From contig CACYWP010000001.1 of the NCBI GenBank assembly GCA_902778135.1, positions 124,001 to 188,000 on the forward strand: 64,000 nucleotides of DNA, in the 5' to 3' direction. The position numbers were made by a program, and so were the translations under genes. Each line of letters begins with the position of its first letter. Within the stretch, counting starts at the first letter, position 1. This stretch comes from an uncultured Coriobacteriaceae bacterium (GTDB lineage Bacteria > Actinomycetota > Coriobacteriia > Coriobacteriales > Atopobiaceae). The notes beneath the pieces were generated by a model. That model saw only the letters and a program-made list of their open reading frames with translations. It searched no databases and was not told the DNA's origin. Positions 38,535-47,175 of this stretch are shown here, piece by piece.

Positions 38535-39986
38535 GTGAACCAACAGGCATTCGAAGCGGGTAGGGACGCCTACCGCCAGGGCGACTTGGCATCTGCCGTC
38601 AGGTGGCTCGAGCAGGCAAAGCAACCGGGTGAGGTGTCCGGCCGCATCGACCACCTCCTGGGCAACTGCCTCATGAAGCTTGGCAACTATGACCAGGCGG
38701 CCATCGCGTACGGCGATGCGCTGGGCGACACGAGCTACGGGCATGCGGGGGCGCTCGCGTCCAACCGCGGCCGTGCGCTGCTTGCCGCCGGCAAGCCGCA
38801 GGAGGCCGTCGCCTCCCTGACCATGGCCACCAAGGACCAGGACTATCCCACGCCCTACAAGGCCTTCGTCGCCCTCGGCAACGCCTACAGCCAGATAGGG
38901 GACTACCGTGAGGCGGGCGTCGCGTATCGCAACGCGGCCATCGACGAGAACAACCCCGACCCCTCCGGCGCGCTGCGCAGCCTGGGTGGCTGCTTCATGA
39001 AGATGGGCCGTGCGGTCGACGCCGTCGAGGCCTATCGCACCGCGCTCGACTTCTCGACGCCGCTCGAGAGCCAGAACGCCATCTATGAGGACCTGGGCAT
39101 GGCGTATGCGGCCGCCAACCGCTGGAACGAGGCCGTCGACTCCTTCGGCCATGCGACCGCCGACGGCACCCACCAGCTCTCCGAGGAGTCCCAGCAGGCC
39201 CTCGAGGCCTCCAAGGCGGCCCTCAACTCCACGCCGAAGTCGTCGAGCACCGACGCGTTCCTCATGGCCGCGGGCTACGGCTCGGGCAACGACCCGCTCG
39301 ACCCGCTGGGCAAGTCCGGCGAGTTCATCCCCTCGCCCGAGGACACGGGCTTCTTCGACATCAGCGAGCAGGAGATGGTCCAGATGGAGGCGGCCGGTCG
39401 CAAGATCCGCCGGAAGCATACCCACTCCGGCCTGCGCAGCTTCCTGGTCTTCCTGCTCGTCGTGCTGCTGCTGGCGGGCGCCGCGGCATGCGCCTACTAC
39501 AACGGGTACGGCTGGCCGCTGCAGGAGAACGTCGTCGAGGACCTCTTCACCACCAACGCCTCGGGTGGTGACGTCACGAACCTGCTGGCCTCCGGCCTGA
39601 CCGATGACGCGCGTCTCGACATCACGGCCGTCCTGCCCGATGGCGCCACCGGCGTCACCGTCGAGGGGGTCGACCGCTCGATGAACGAGTCGTCCGCTCT
39701 GGTGACGGTCACGCTGTCCGCGGGCGGCGAGCAGAGCTATCACGTCTCGCTCGTGCGCGAGGGCATCGGCTGGAAGGTCGACGACGTCACCGTGGAGTAC
39801 CCCGCCCTCGACGGCGAGCAGGCGAGCATCGGTGGCGGCGAGGACGCGACCGCCGAGCTGCCCGCCGAGGCACCTGCGGAGGGCGAGTATAGCGAGATCG
39901 ACGGGGAGCAGTCCTATGAGGAGGGCTACTCCGAGGAAGGGTCCACCGACGACGGCACCTCCACGACGACCGGTACGGTAGGCTAG
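38535..39986 (+). CDS. TPR-repeat, single-pass membrane protein
   Basis: Function unknown. Five or so tetratricopeptide-like helical repeats fill residues 1-230 (for example LGNCLMKLGNYDQAAIAYGDAL and DLGMAYAAANRWNEAVDSFG). A basic stretch and one membrane helix lie at about 301-322, followed by about 160 outside residues ending in an acidic, Gly/Ser/Thr-rich tail. I chose GTG 38535 because the sequence before it is cyclophilin in another frame, although the ribosome site (GGGG) is weak. It is immediately followed by mreB (61 bp), suggesting a link with cell-wall elongation; that is inference. Confidence 0.75.
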   Translation: MNQQAFEAGRDAYRQGDLASAVRWLEQAKQPGEVSGRIDHLLGNCLMKLGNYDQAAIAYGDALGDTSYGHAGALASNRGRALLAAGKPQEAVASLTMATKDQDYPTPYKAFVALGNAYSQIGDYREAGVAYRNAAIDENNPDPSGALRSLGGCFMKMGRAVDAVEAYRTALDFSTPLESQNAIYEDLGMAYAAANRWNEAVDSFGHATADGTHQLSEESQQALEASKAALNSTPKSSSTDAFLMAAGYGSGNDPLDPLGKSGEFIPSPEDTGFFDISEQEMVQMEAAGRKIRRKHTHSGLRSFLVFLLVVLLLAGAAACAYYNGYGWPLQENVVEDLFTTNASGGDVTNLLASGLTDDARLDITAVLPDGATGVTVEGVDRSMNESSALVTVTLSAGGEQSYHVSLVREGIGWKVDDVTVEYPALDGEQASIGGGEDATAELPAEAPAEGEYSEIDGEQSYEEGYSEEGSTDDGTSTTTGTVG

Positions 39987-40047
39987 GACACGACTGACGG
40001 ATTCGCGGCCCGGCTAGGGCCATCCGATTGGCGGGAGAATCGAAGCT

Positions 40048-41094
40048 ATGTCGCTCTTTGACGCATTCTTCGGGGAGTACGATGGCGACCTCGCCATCGA
40101 CCTCGGTACAGCAAACACGCTGGTCGCGCGCCGTGGCCAAGGCATCGTCCTCAACGAGCCGTCGGTCGTGGCCATCGATCGCAACGAGGATCGCGTGCTG
40201 GCCGTCGGGGCTGACGCGAAGCGCATGATCGGACGAACGCCCGGCTCGATCATCGCGGAGCGACCGCTGAAGGACGGCGTCATCGCCGACTTCGACGTGA
40301 CCGAGGTCATGCTGCGCTACTTCATCGAGAAGGCGCGCGGGTCCAACCGCTATCCCTGGTCGCCGCGGCCCCGCGTGGTCGTGTGCGTGCCCTCCGGCGT
40401 CACGTCCGTCGAGAAGCGCGCCGTGTTCGAGGCCACCATCCAGGCCGGCGCGCGCCAGGCCTACCTCATCGAGGAGCCGATGGCCGCGGCCATTGGTGCG
40501 GACCTGCCCATCGAGGATCCCACGGGCTCGATGGTGGTCGACATCGGTGGCGGCACCACCGAGGTGGCCGTCATCTCCATGGGAGGCATCGTCGTCTCCC
40601 AGTCCATCCGCACGGCGGGCGACGAGTTCGACCAGACCATCCTCCAGCACGTGCGCGATGCCTACAACCTGTCGATTGGCGAGCGCACCGCCGAGGACAT
40701 CAAGATCAAGGTCGGCTCCGCAGCGCCCCTTGCCGAGGAGCTGGACGTCGAGGTCAATGGCCGCGACGTCATGAGCGGCCTGCCCAAGACGGTGCGCATC
40801 GAGAGCGAGGAGATCCGCCGTGCCCTCGACAAGCCGCTCGACGAGGTGACCAAGGCGGTCAAGGACGCGCTCGACGTCACCCCTCCGGACCTTGCCAGCG
40901 ACCTGATGTACTACGGCGTGCTGCTGACCGGCGGCGGCGGGCTGCTCCGCGGCCTGGACCAGCGCCTGCGCGACGAGACGGGCGTCCCGGTCAACGTCAG
41001 CCCCACCGCGCTGGAGAACGTCGTCAACGGATGCGCCAAGGTCCTCGAGGCCAACGCGCTGTCGGGCGGGTTCGTGCAGAGCTCGGCTCAGTAG
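40048..41094 (+). CDS. mreB: Rod shape-determining actin homologue MreB
   Basis: Bacterial actin that organises lateral wall synthesis at the inner membrane face. ATPase motifs are DLGTANTLV (phosphate 1), DIGGGTTEVAVIS (phosphate 2) and LTGGGGLLRGLD (adenosine). EEPMAAAIGADLPI and ERTAEDIKIKVG are MreB hallmarks. 348 residues. It is the first gene of the tight block mreB-mreC-mreD-mrdA-rodA. GGGAG lies before the ATG at 40048. Confidence 0.96.
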   Translation: MSLFDAFFGEYDGDLAIDLGTANTLVARRGQGIVLNEPSVVAIDRNEDRVLAVGADAKRMIGRTPGSIIAERPLKDGVIADFDVTEVMLRYFIEKARGSNRYPWSPRPRVVVCVPSGVTSVEKRAVFEATIQAGARQAYLIEEPMAAAIGADLPIEDPTGSMVVDIGGGTTEVAVISMGGIVVSQSIRTAGDEFDQTILQHVRDAYNLSIGERTAEDIKIKVGSAAPLAEELDVEVNGRDVMSGLPKTVRIESEEIRRALDKPLDEVTKAVKDALDVTPPDLASDLMYYGVLLTGGGGLLRGLDQRLRDETGVPVNVSPTALENVVNGCAKVLEANALSGGFVQSSAQ

Positions 41095-41106
41095 CGGAGG
41101 TGTGAC

Positions 41107-42177
41107 ATGCCCCGCAAGGGAGGGACGACCCCTCCCTCGACGCGCTTCAAGAGAACCGATGCGGATGGCGGCCTGCGCACCTGCATCGTGCTGGTGGTCG
41201 TGTCGCTCGTGATGTTCACCCTCAGCGTGCGCGAGGGCGACACGGGAGGCGTGTTCAACACCGCACGTGGCGCGTGGATGACCATCACCACCCCCATACG
41301 CTGGGTCGGTGGCGCGGTGACGGCCCCCTTCCAGGGGTTGGGCAACGTCGTCGCCAACCTGACGACGGACCAGGAGCGCCTCTCGGACCTCAAGGCCGAG
41401 AACGAGCGGCTGGTGGCACGCAACGCCGAGCTCGAGGAGGCGGAGCAGACCGCACGGAGGCTGGAGAGCCTGCTGGGTCTGCAGAGCCTCTACAACCTCC
41501 AGTCCACGGCTGCGCGCATCATCTCCGGGTCGACCGACTCCTGGAGCTCGACGGTCACCATCGACAAGGGGACGGCATCCGGCCTGGCGGTCGGCATGCC
41601 CGTCACCGACGCCAACGGCGCCATCGGCCAGATCATCCGCTGCGGCAGCACGTCCGCAACCGTGCGCCTCGTCACCGACGAGAACTCTTCCATCTCCGCC
41701 ATGGTCCAGTCGAGTCGCGCGCAGGGGGTGCTGCGGGGGTCGGTCGACGGCACGTTGCGGCTGACACTCGTGCGCACCGACCAGATGGTCGAGGTGGGCG
41801 ACATGGTCGTCACCAGCGGCCTGGGCGGGGTGTTCCCGAAGGGCCTTCCCGTGGGCAAGGTCGTCAGCGTCGAGCGCACCTCCGGCTCGCTCTACTACGA
41901 GATCGAGGTGGAGCCGCTCTCGTCCACCGAGAGCTTCGAGGAGGTGCTGGTCATCACCTCGCTCACCGAGGACCAGAAGGCGACGGCCCAGGACGTGGCC
42001 GAGGCCGACCTCCAGGACACCACCGCGAGCTCTCCCACCACGACGTCCGAGACGTCCGAGGGCGGCGAGGGCGAGGGTGATGCCGATGCCACCGACGGAG
42101 AGGCCTCGTCGGAGGGGGACGACTGGGAAGGGGAGTACGACGAGTACGACGAATATGCCGGGGAAGACGGAGCGTAG
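41107..42177 (+). CDS. mreC: Rod shape-determining protein MreC
   Basis: Bitopic membrane protein linking MreB with the elongation transglycosylase/transpeptidase. A short cytoplasmic N-terminus is followed by one membrane helix (about residues 20-38) and a coiled coil (about 80-120, DLKAENERLVARNAELEE). The beta-barrel MreC core follows, with RIISGSTDSWSSTVTIDKGTASGLAVGMPV and GDMVVTSGLGGVFPKGLPVG. The last 60 residues are a low-complexity acidic Glu/Asp/Ser/Thr/Tyr tail not usual for the family. GGAGG precedes the ATG; 12 bp from mreB. Confidence 0.92.
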   Translation: MPRKGGTTPPSTRFKRTDADGGLRTCIVLVVVSLVMFTLSVREGDTGGVFNTARGAWMTITTPIRWVGGAVTAPFQGLGNVVANLTTDQERLSDLKAENERLVARNAELEEAEQTARRLESLLGLQSLYNLQSTAARIISGSTDSWSSTVTIDKGTASGLAVGMPVTDANGAIGQIIRCGSTSATVRLVTDENSSISAMVQSSRAQGVLRGSVDGTLRLTLVRTDQMVEVGDMVVTSGLGGVFPKGLPVGKVVSVERTSGSLYYEIEVEPLSSTESFEEVLVITSLTEDQKATAQDVAEADLQDTTASSPTTTSETSEGGEGEGDADATDGEASSEGDDWEGEYDEYDEYAGEDGA

Positions 42178-42188
42178 GGAGGCGAGGA

Positions 42189-42755
42189 ATGCAGGTCAAG
42201 GATTCGAACAGGAACCGGCGTGACTTCGGCAGCCTGGCGGCCATCTGCCTGGTGCTGCAGATTGCCGTCGCCCCCAACATCGCCTTGGGCAACGGGCGCG
42301 CCAACATGGCCCTCGTCTTCGCCGGCATAACATCGCTGCTCGTCGGCGGGCAGCTGGGAGTGCTGTGCGGGTTTCTCGCCGGCCTCGTGTTCGACCTCTC
42401 CACCACTGGCCCCATCGGCCTCATGGCGTTCCTGCTGACGGTCGCGTCCTTCGTGGTGGGCATCGAGGCACGCAATCGCCTTGCGGACGACTTCAGGGGC
42501 TCCATGTCGATATTCGCCCTGATGGCCGTGGCGGTCTCGCTGCTCTACCACCTGACGATGCTCCTGGTGGGTGACGCGACGAGCTTCGTCGACGTCGTCT
42601 TCCTGCGCACGCTGCCCACCAGCCTGCTGACGATCGTCGCCTTCGCGCCGTTTGCCTATGCGATCTCCCACGCCACGGGCAGCGCGCTCACCCTGGGCGG
42701 AAAGCCGTCCAAGTCCGCGCGCTCGCACGGCTCGCGCTACGACCTGAACATCTAG
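42189..42755 (+). CDS. mreD: Rod shape-determining protein MreD
   Basis: Small integral membrane partner of MreC. Five hydrophobic helices over residues 10-160 and no soluble domain. Similarity to MreD is mostly positional and hydropathy-based, as usual for this fast-evolving family; LALVFAGITSLLVGGQLGVLCGFLAGLVFDL is the typical core. 188 residues. ATG at 42189 has GGGAGGCGAGG upstream and is 11 bp from mreC. Confidence 0.82.
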   Translation: MQVKDSNRNRRDFGSLAAICLVLQIAVAPNIALGNGRANMALVFAGITSLLVGGQLGVLCGFLAGLVFDLSTTGPIGLMAFLLTVASFVVGIEARNRLADDFRGSMSIFALMAVAVSLLYHLTMLLVGDATSFVDVVFLRTLPTSLLTIVAFAPFAYAISHATGSALTLGGKPSKSARSHGSRYDLNI

Positions 42756-42764
42756 GCGCGTCAC

Positions 42765-44798
42765 GTGGACCCGATCGTCGTCATCGCAACGCTGCTTGCC
42801 ATCGTCCTGGTGGCGCTCGTCCTGGTCGTGCTCATCAACCGGGGCGAGGCCCGCTTCACCTTCGACATCGGCGGGGCGACGCCGCGCGCCTCGGGTGGTG
42901 GCGACAACTCCACCGAGAAGGGCTTCAAGAACCGCCTGACCGGCCTCTCCATCTTCTCGGGCTCCATCATCGGCGTGCTGTTCACCAAGCTCTGGTCGAT
43001 GCAGCTGGTCTCTGTGGACGAGTACACCCAGCAGGCGGAGCTCAACCGCACGCGCACGATCTCGACCGCGGCCCCGCGCGGGAGGATCCTGGACCGCAAC
43101 GGCGTCGAGCTGGTCACCAACCGCCCCAGCCTCGTGGTGGTCGCCAACACCGAGGTGGCGGACAACGACGTCGAGGTCCAGCTGCTGGCCAACATCCTGG
43201 GCATGCCGCCGGTGGCGGTGCGGCGCAAGATCCAGGACCAGACCGAGGGTGCCCAGAGCCTGCGCACCGTGTCGGTGGACGTCTCGCGGCGCGTGGTGTC
43301 CTACATCGAGGAGCACCAGTACCTCTTTGACGGCATCGACGTCGAGGAGCGCGCCCAGCGTCACTATCCGCTGGGCTCCCGCTGCGCACACGTGCTGGGA
43401 TACACGGGCAGCCCGACCCAGGAGCAGCTCGCCGCATCGCGCGAGCAGGAGGATGAGAGCGGCTCCATCGTCTACGAGTCTGGTGACACGGTGGGCCAGG
43501 CGGGCATCGAGTACCAGTACGAGAGCGTGCTGCAGGGCATTCGCGGCGAGCAGACGGTCTACGTCGATGCCGACGGCAACGTGCTGGACTATGCGACCTC
43601 CATCGAGGCCCAGAGCGGCTCGGACATCGTCCTCACGATCGACGCGAAGGTCCAGGAGGCTGCCGAGCAGGCGCTGCTCGACGCCATCGCGCGCGTGCGC
43701 AAGAAGGGCAACAGCGCCTGCAACAGCGGCAGCGCCTTCTGCATGGACGTCACCAACGGCGAGGTCATCTGCCTGGCCAGCTACCCGACCTTCTCCCCGA
43801 ACGACTTCGTGGGCGGCATCTCGAACGACGACTGGGAGAACCTGTCGTCCGAGGAGTCGGGCAACCCCCTCATGAACCGCGTCATCGCCGGCCAGTATCC
43901 CTCGGCTTCCACGATCAAGCCGCTCTCGACATTCGCGGCACTGAACTATGGCATAGCCTCGAGCGAGTCGGGCTATGACTGCACCGGCTTCTGGACGGGC
44001 TTTGGCAAGGAGTACGGCCAGTACTGCTGGCAGCACGACGGCCATGGGTGGGTCAACCTGCGCGAGGGCATCGTGTACTCCTGCGACACGGTCTTCTACG
44101 AGATCGGCAAGGGCTTCTACTACTCCGACAACCCCGAGGGCCTTCAGGAGACCTATCGCCGCTGGGGGCTTGGCTCGTCGATGGGCATTGACCTGCCCGC
44201 CGAGTCGTCGGGGCGCGTCCCCGATGCCGAGTGGAAGTGGAACTACTTCACCTATGCCGACGAGTTCGCGCGCAGCTGGCAGGGCGGCGACACGACCAAC
44301 CTGGTCATCGGCCAAGGCGACCTGCTCGTCACCCCCCTGCAGATGGCCTGCGTCTACGCCGGCATCGCGACGCGCGGCACCATCATGCGCCCACACGTGC
44401 TGAAGAGCGTCTCGTCGCACGTGGGCGACGGCTCGGTCATGGACTACGTCGGTGAGGTCGCGCGCGAGGTCGAGGAGCAGGAGAGCTCCTACGACCTCGT
44501 CCTCGACGGCCTGCGGGGCGTCATCTACGAGGAGTCCGAGGCCCAGGCGTCGCACTTCACCAACATGAGCGAGCTGGTCAGTGGCAAGACGGGTACCGCG
44601 GAACGCTCGGGGGAGGAGCCGACGGGCTGGTTCATCGCCTTCGTTCCCGCGGACGACCCCCAGTACGTCGTGGCCTCCTGCGTGGAGCAGGGCGGTTTCG
44701 GTAGCGACTGCGCGATGTACGTGGTGCGCGACATCATGGGCGCCATCTACGACGAGCCCGACACCTCGACTGCGGTCGACACGTCCGGCGTGCGCTAG
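42765..44798 (+). CDS. mrdA: Penicillin-binding protein 2 (elongation transpeptidase)
   Basis: Monofunctional class B PBP that cross-links peptidoglycan with RodA. The pedestal domain starts with PRGRILDRNGVEL. The transpeptidase has the nucleophile in Ser382-Thr-Ile-Lys385 (SASTIKPL), an SCD motif (YSCDTVFYEIG) and Lys608-Thr-Gly (SGKTGTAE). Two hydrophobic segments precede the pedestal (residues about 4-24 and 60-82), whereas one is usual. GTG start at 42765, 10 bp after mreD, with only a weak ribosome site. 677 residues. Confidence 0.93.
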   Translation: MDPIVVIATLLAIVLVALVLVVLINRGEARFTFDIGGATPRASGGGDNSTEKGFKNRLTGLSIFSGSIIGVLFTKLWSMQLVSVDEYTQQAELNRTRTISTAAPRGRILDRNGVELVTNRPSLVVVANTEVADNDVEVQLLANILGMPPVAVRRKIQDQTEGAQSLRTVSVDVSRRVVSYIEEHQYLFDGIDVEERAQRHYPLGSRCAHVLGYTGSPTQEQLAASREQEDESGSIVYESGDTVGQAGIEYQYESVLQGIRGEQTVYVDADGNVLDYATSIEAQSGSDIVLTIDAKVQEAAEQALLDAIARVRKKGNSACNSGSAFCMDVTNGEVICLASYPTFSPNDFVGGISNDDWENLSSEESGNPLMNRVIAGQYPSASTIKPLSTFAALNYGIASSESGYDCTGFWTGFGKEYGQYCWQHDGHGWVNLREGIVYSCDTVFYEIGKGFYYSDNPEGLQETYRRWGLGSSMGIDLPAESSGRVPDAEWKWNYFTYADEFARSWQGGDTTNLVIGQGDLLVTPLQMACVYAGIATRGTIMRPHVLKSVSSHVGDGSVMDYVGEVAREVEEQESSYDLVLDGLRGVIYEESEAQASHFTNMSELVSGKTGTAERSGEEPTGWFIAFVPADDPQYVVASCVEQGGFGSDCAMYVVRDIMGAIYDEPDTSTAVDTSGVR

Positions 44799-44813
44799 GG
44801 AGGGAGCGGAGGA

Positions 44814-46034
44814 ATGCTCTTTCGACGCGACATGATCCCCGAGGGCATCGGCGAGAAGGCCCATACCACCTTCTCCCGCGGCAGCGGCAGCGCCAAGGGC
44901 GCTCGCATGTCCAGTCTCGGCATCTCCCAGATCGTGTTCCTGCCCCAGCTGGTGCCGACGATCATGCTGGTGATCTTTGGCACCCTGGTCATCTGGTCGG
45001 CCTCCCTGACCATCCCCGAGGCCTCCTTCATGCGCCACCTGTTCGGCATCTTCCTGGGGACGATCGCCGGCTATGCCGTATGGCGCTACGACTACCGGAC
45101 CATCTCGAACCTCTCCACGGCGCTGCTCATCGCCGACATGGTGCTGATGTTGTTGCCCAAGGTGCCGGGCTTCGGCTACTCGGCGATGGGCATGACTGGC
45201 TGGATCCGCATCCCCCTCATCGGATTGCGCTTCCAGCCGTCCGAGCTGGCGAAGTTGGTGACGATCCTGCTGATGGCGTCGCTGGGGGCCGAGTACAACG
45301 GGCGCATCGAGACCCTGCTCGACTACGTCAAGCTCTGCGGCATCCTGACGATTCCCTTCCTGCTCATCCTGACCCAGCCTGACCTGGGAACGGGACTCAT
45401 CGTGCTGGTCAGCGGCGCCTCCATCATCATCTGCTCCGGCGCCCCGCGCAGCTGGGTCCTCGTGACCATCGGGATGGTGGTGCTCGGGGCCACGCTGGTG
45501 GTGGTCACCTCACTGACGCCGGGGCTGCCCCACATCCTCAAGCAGTACCAGCTCAACCGCCTCATCGTCTTCGTCGACCCCTCGGTCGACCCGACCGGCG
45601 ACGGCTACAACCTGCAGCAGGCGAAGATCGCGGTCGGTTCGGGGGGCTTCTTCGGCAAGGGCATCGGCAACGCGACCCAGTCGGGATCGGGCTTCCTTCC
45701 CGAGGCCCATACCGACTTCGTCTTCGCGCTGATGGCCGAGGAGTTCGGCTTTGTGGGCTCGACGCTCCTGCTGGGGCTGTTCGGCTGGATGCTCTTCGCC
45801 TCGATCTCGCTGGCCCAGCGGGTAGATTCGCCGTTCGCCAAGCTCATCCTGGTGGGCATCGTGACGATGTGGTCGTTCCAGCTGCTGCAGAACGTCGGCA
45901 TGTGCATCGGCCTCATGCCCATCACGGGCATCCCGCTGCCCTTCATCAGCTTCGGTTCGTCCTCCATGATCTCCCAGCTCATGAGCGTCGGGATGGTCCA
46001 GTCCATCTGGCGGCATCGTCCCAAGGCGGCATAG
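44814..46034 (+). CDS. rodA: Peptidoglycan glycosyltransferase RodA
   Basis: SEDS-family glycan polymerase of the elongation machinery. About ten membrane helices over 406 residues. Conserved SEDS blocks include GMTGWIRIPLIGLRFQPSELAKL, LTQPDLGTGLIVL, the large outside loop with GDGYNLQQAKIAVGSGGFFGKGIG and SGFLPEAHTDFVFALMAEEFG, and GIPLPFISFGSSSMI near the end. ATG at 44814 has GGAGCGGAGGA. It is the last gene of the mre block, 15 bp after mrdA. Confidence 0.95.
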   Translation: MLFRRDMIPEGIGEKAHTTFSRGSGSAKGARMSSLGISQIVFLPQLVPTIMLVIFGTLVIWSASLTIPEASFMRHLFGIFLGTIAGYAVWRYDYRTISNLSTALLIADMVLMLLPKVPGFGYSAMGMTGWIRIPLIGLRFQPSELAKLVTILLMASLGAEYNGRIETLLDYVKLCGILTIPFLLILTQPDLGTGLIVLVSGASIIICSGAPRSWVLVTIGMVVLGATLVVVTSLTPGLPHILKQYQLNRLIVFVDPSVDPTGDGYNLQQAKIAVGSGGFFGKGIGNATQSGSGFLPEAHTDFVFALMAEEFGFVGSTLLLGLFGWMLFASISLAQRVDSPFAKLILVGIVTMWSFQLLQNVGMCIGLMPITGIPLPFISFGSSSMISQLMSVGMVQSIWRHRPKAA

Positions 46035-46117
46035 CGGCCCTCGTCGCGTGCCAATCCGTCATGACCCGTTTTCCGTGACGTCTCCGCGACGCGATGTGGC
46101 GCGCGTCCTTCATCATC

Positions 46118-46123
46118 TAGAAT
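46118..46123 (+). promoter_or_regulatory. Candidate -10 element for the DUF697-like/radical SAM operon
   Basis: TAGAAT 26 bp before the ATG at 46150, in the 115-bp gap after rodA. No -35 match at 16-18 bp. Confidence 0.35.
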
Positions 46124-46149
46124 GGTCGGATGTCAAGAGGGGAGAGCGT

Positions 46150-47175
46150 ATGGCAGGAACGTCCATCGTGATGCAGGCGGCCGACGTCGTGAAGTCGGGC
46201 CGCGAGGTCGAGGAGCGCCGCATGGACTACGTGTGCGTGCTGGTGTTGGTCGACAAGACGGCGCCCAGGTCGCTGGCGCTGCCGGTGCGCGACGCCTTCG
46301 ACCCGCGCCAGCCCAATGCCGAGGTGCGCGTCGTCGCCGCGAACAGTGGCAGGCACCTGCTGATGCCGACCATTCCCGACGTCTGCGTCGCGGTCATGGG
46401 CACCGACGAGCGCAACGTTGCCGACGGCGTCTCCACGATGGCGCTTGCCGGCGTGCCCGTTGCCATCGTCGTCGAGTCGGCGCTCGACGTGCCGCCCCTG
46501 GCCTTGGGGCCCGATGCGGCACGACTGGTCTCCACCATCTCCGCCACCAGCTCCGAGGTGCTGGTGGAGCGATTGGCCGAATGGCTGGTCGACGCGACCG
46601 GGAAGAGCGTCGCCTTCGCCGCCAGCTTCCCATTCTGTCGCAAGGCGAAGGTGCGCGAGCTGATCAACGACTTCGCGATGGAGAACGCCATGGGCACGGC
46701 CAAGCTGGGCCCGAAGGCGGAGCTCCCCTCGATGACGGTCAACCAGGCGCGTCTCGCCCTCGCGATCGCGGCCATCAACGGCCAGCCCCTGGCCTTGGGG
46801 CGCATCCCCGAGGTGCTGACGGCGATAAGCGCCGGTGCGGGCTCCCGTGCCGTGGCCAACAAGGCGCTCGGACGCCTGCCCATCGTGGGATGGTTCTTCA
46901 AGGTGGGCTTTGGCTACCTGGGCACCCAGGCGACGGGCATGACGCTGCAGCGCCGCTTCGACAAGCGCGAGGAGCGGGCCGAGAATCCCGACATGGCGCA
47001 GGCCTCCGCCTCCGACCATCCCTCCGTGGCCCGGCGCGTCGTCGATGCCGTGCGCAGACGTGCTTCGCATCACGAGGGAGCGCCGGTGCGGTCCTCGTCT
47101 GGCGCGGAGGTGCGGCTGCTGCCCGTCTCCGAAGAGGGAGGGTTCCTGGTCTACGAGCAGGATGGTGGACGATGA
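46150..47175 (+). CDS. DUF697-like membrane-associated protein of unknown function
   Basis: Not assigned to a characterised protein. Residues about 1-170 form an alpha/beta region resembling a degenerate P-loop GTPase in outline (VCVLVLVDKTA, VCVAVMGTDERN, VPVAIVVESALD) but no Walker A motif is present. Residues about 195-270 look like a DUF697/YcjF-type membrane-interacting domain (MTVNQARLALAIAAINGQP, ALGRLPIVGWFFKVGFGYLGTQATGMTLQRRF). A charged tail follows. ATG at 46150 has GGGGAG upstream. Its TGA overlaps the radical SAM start as ATGA, suggesting coupled expression. Confidence 0.65.
   Translation: MAGTSIVMQAADVVKSGREVEERRMDYVCVLVLVDKTAPRSLALPVRDAFDPRQPNAEVRVVAANSGRHLLMPTIPDVCVAVMGTDERNVADGVSTMALAGVPVAIVVESALDVPPLALGPDAARLVSTISATSSEVLVERLAEWLVDATGKSVAFAASFPFCRKAKVRELINDFAMENAMGTAKLGPKAELPSMTVNQARLALAIAAINGQPLALGRIPEVLTAISAGAGSRAVANKALGRLPIVGWFFKVGFGYLGTQATGMTLQRRFDKREERAENPDMAQASASDHPSVARRVVDAVRRRASHHEGAPVRSSSGAEVRLLPVSEEGGFLVYEQDGGR

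Noticed and set aside
41895..45038. A very long open frame on the minus strand opposite mreC, mreD and mrdA
   Set aside because: It is the antisense shadow of GC-rich genes: low-complexity His/Asp/Val/Ala-rich product, no ribosome site, and it lies across three well-supported genes. Similar long antisense frames opposite arcD-arcT (12437-15175), acnA (33878-36385) and glyQ/glyS (61049-63877) were rejected for the same reason.
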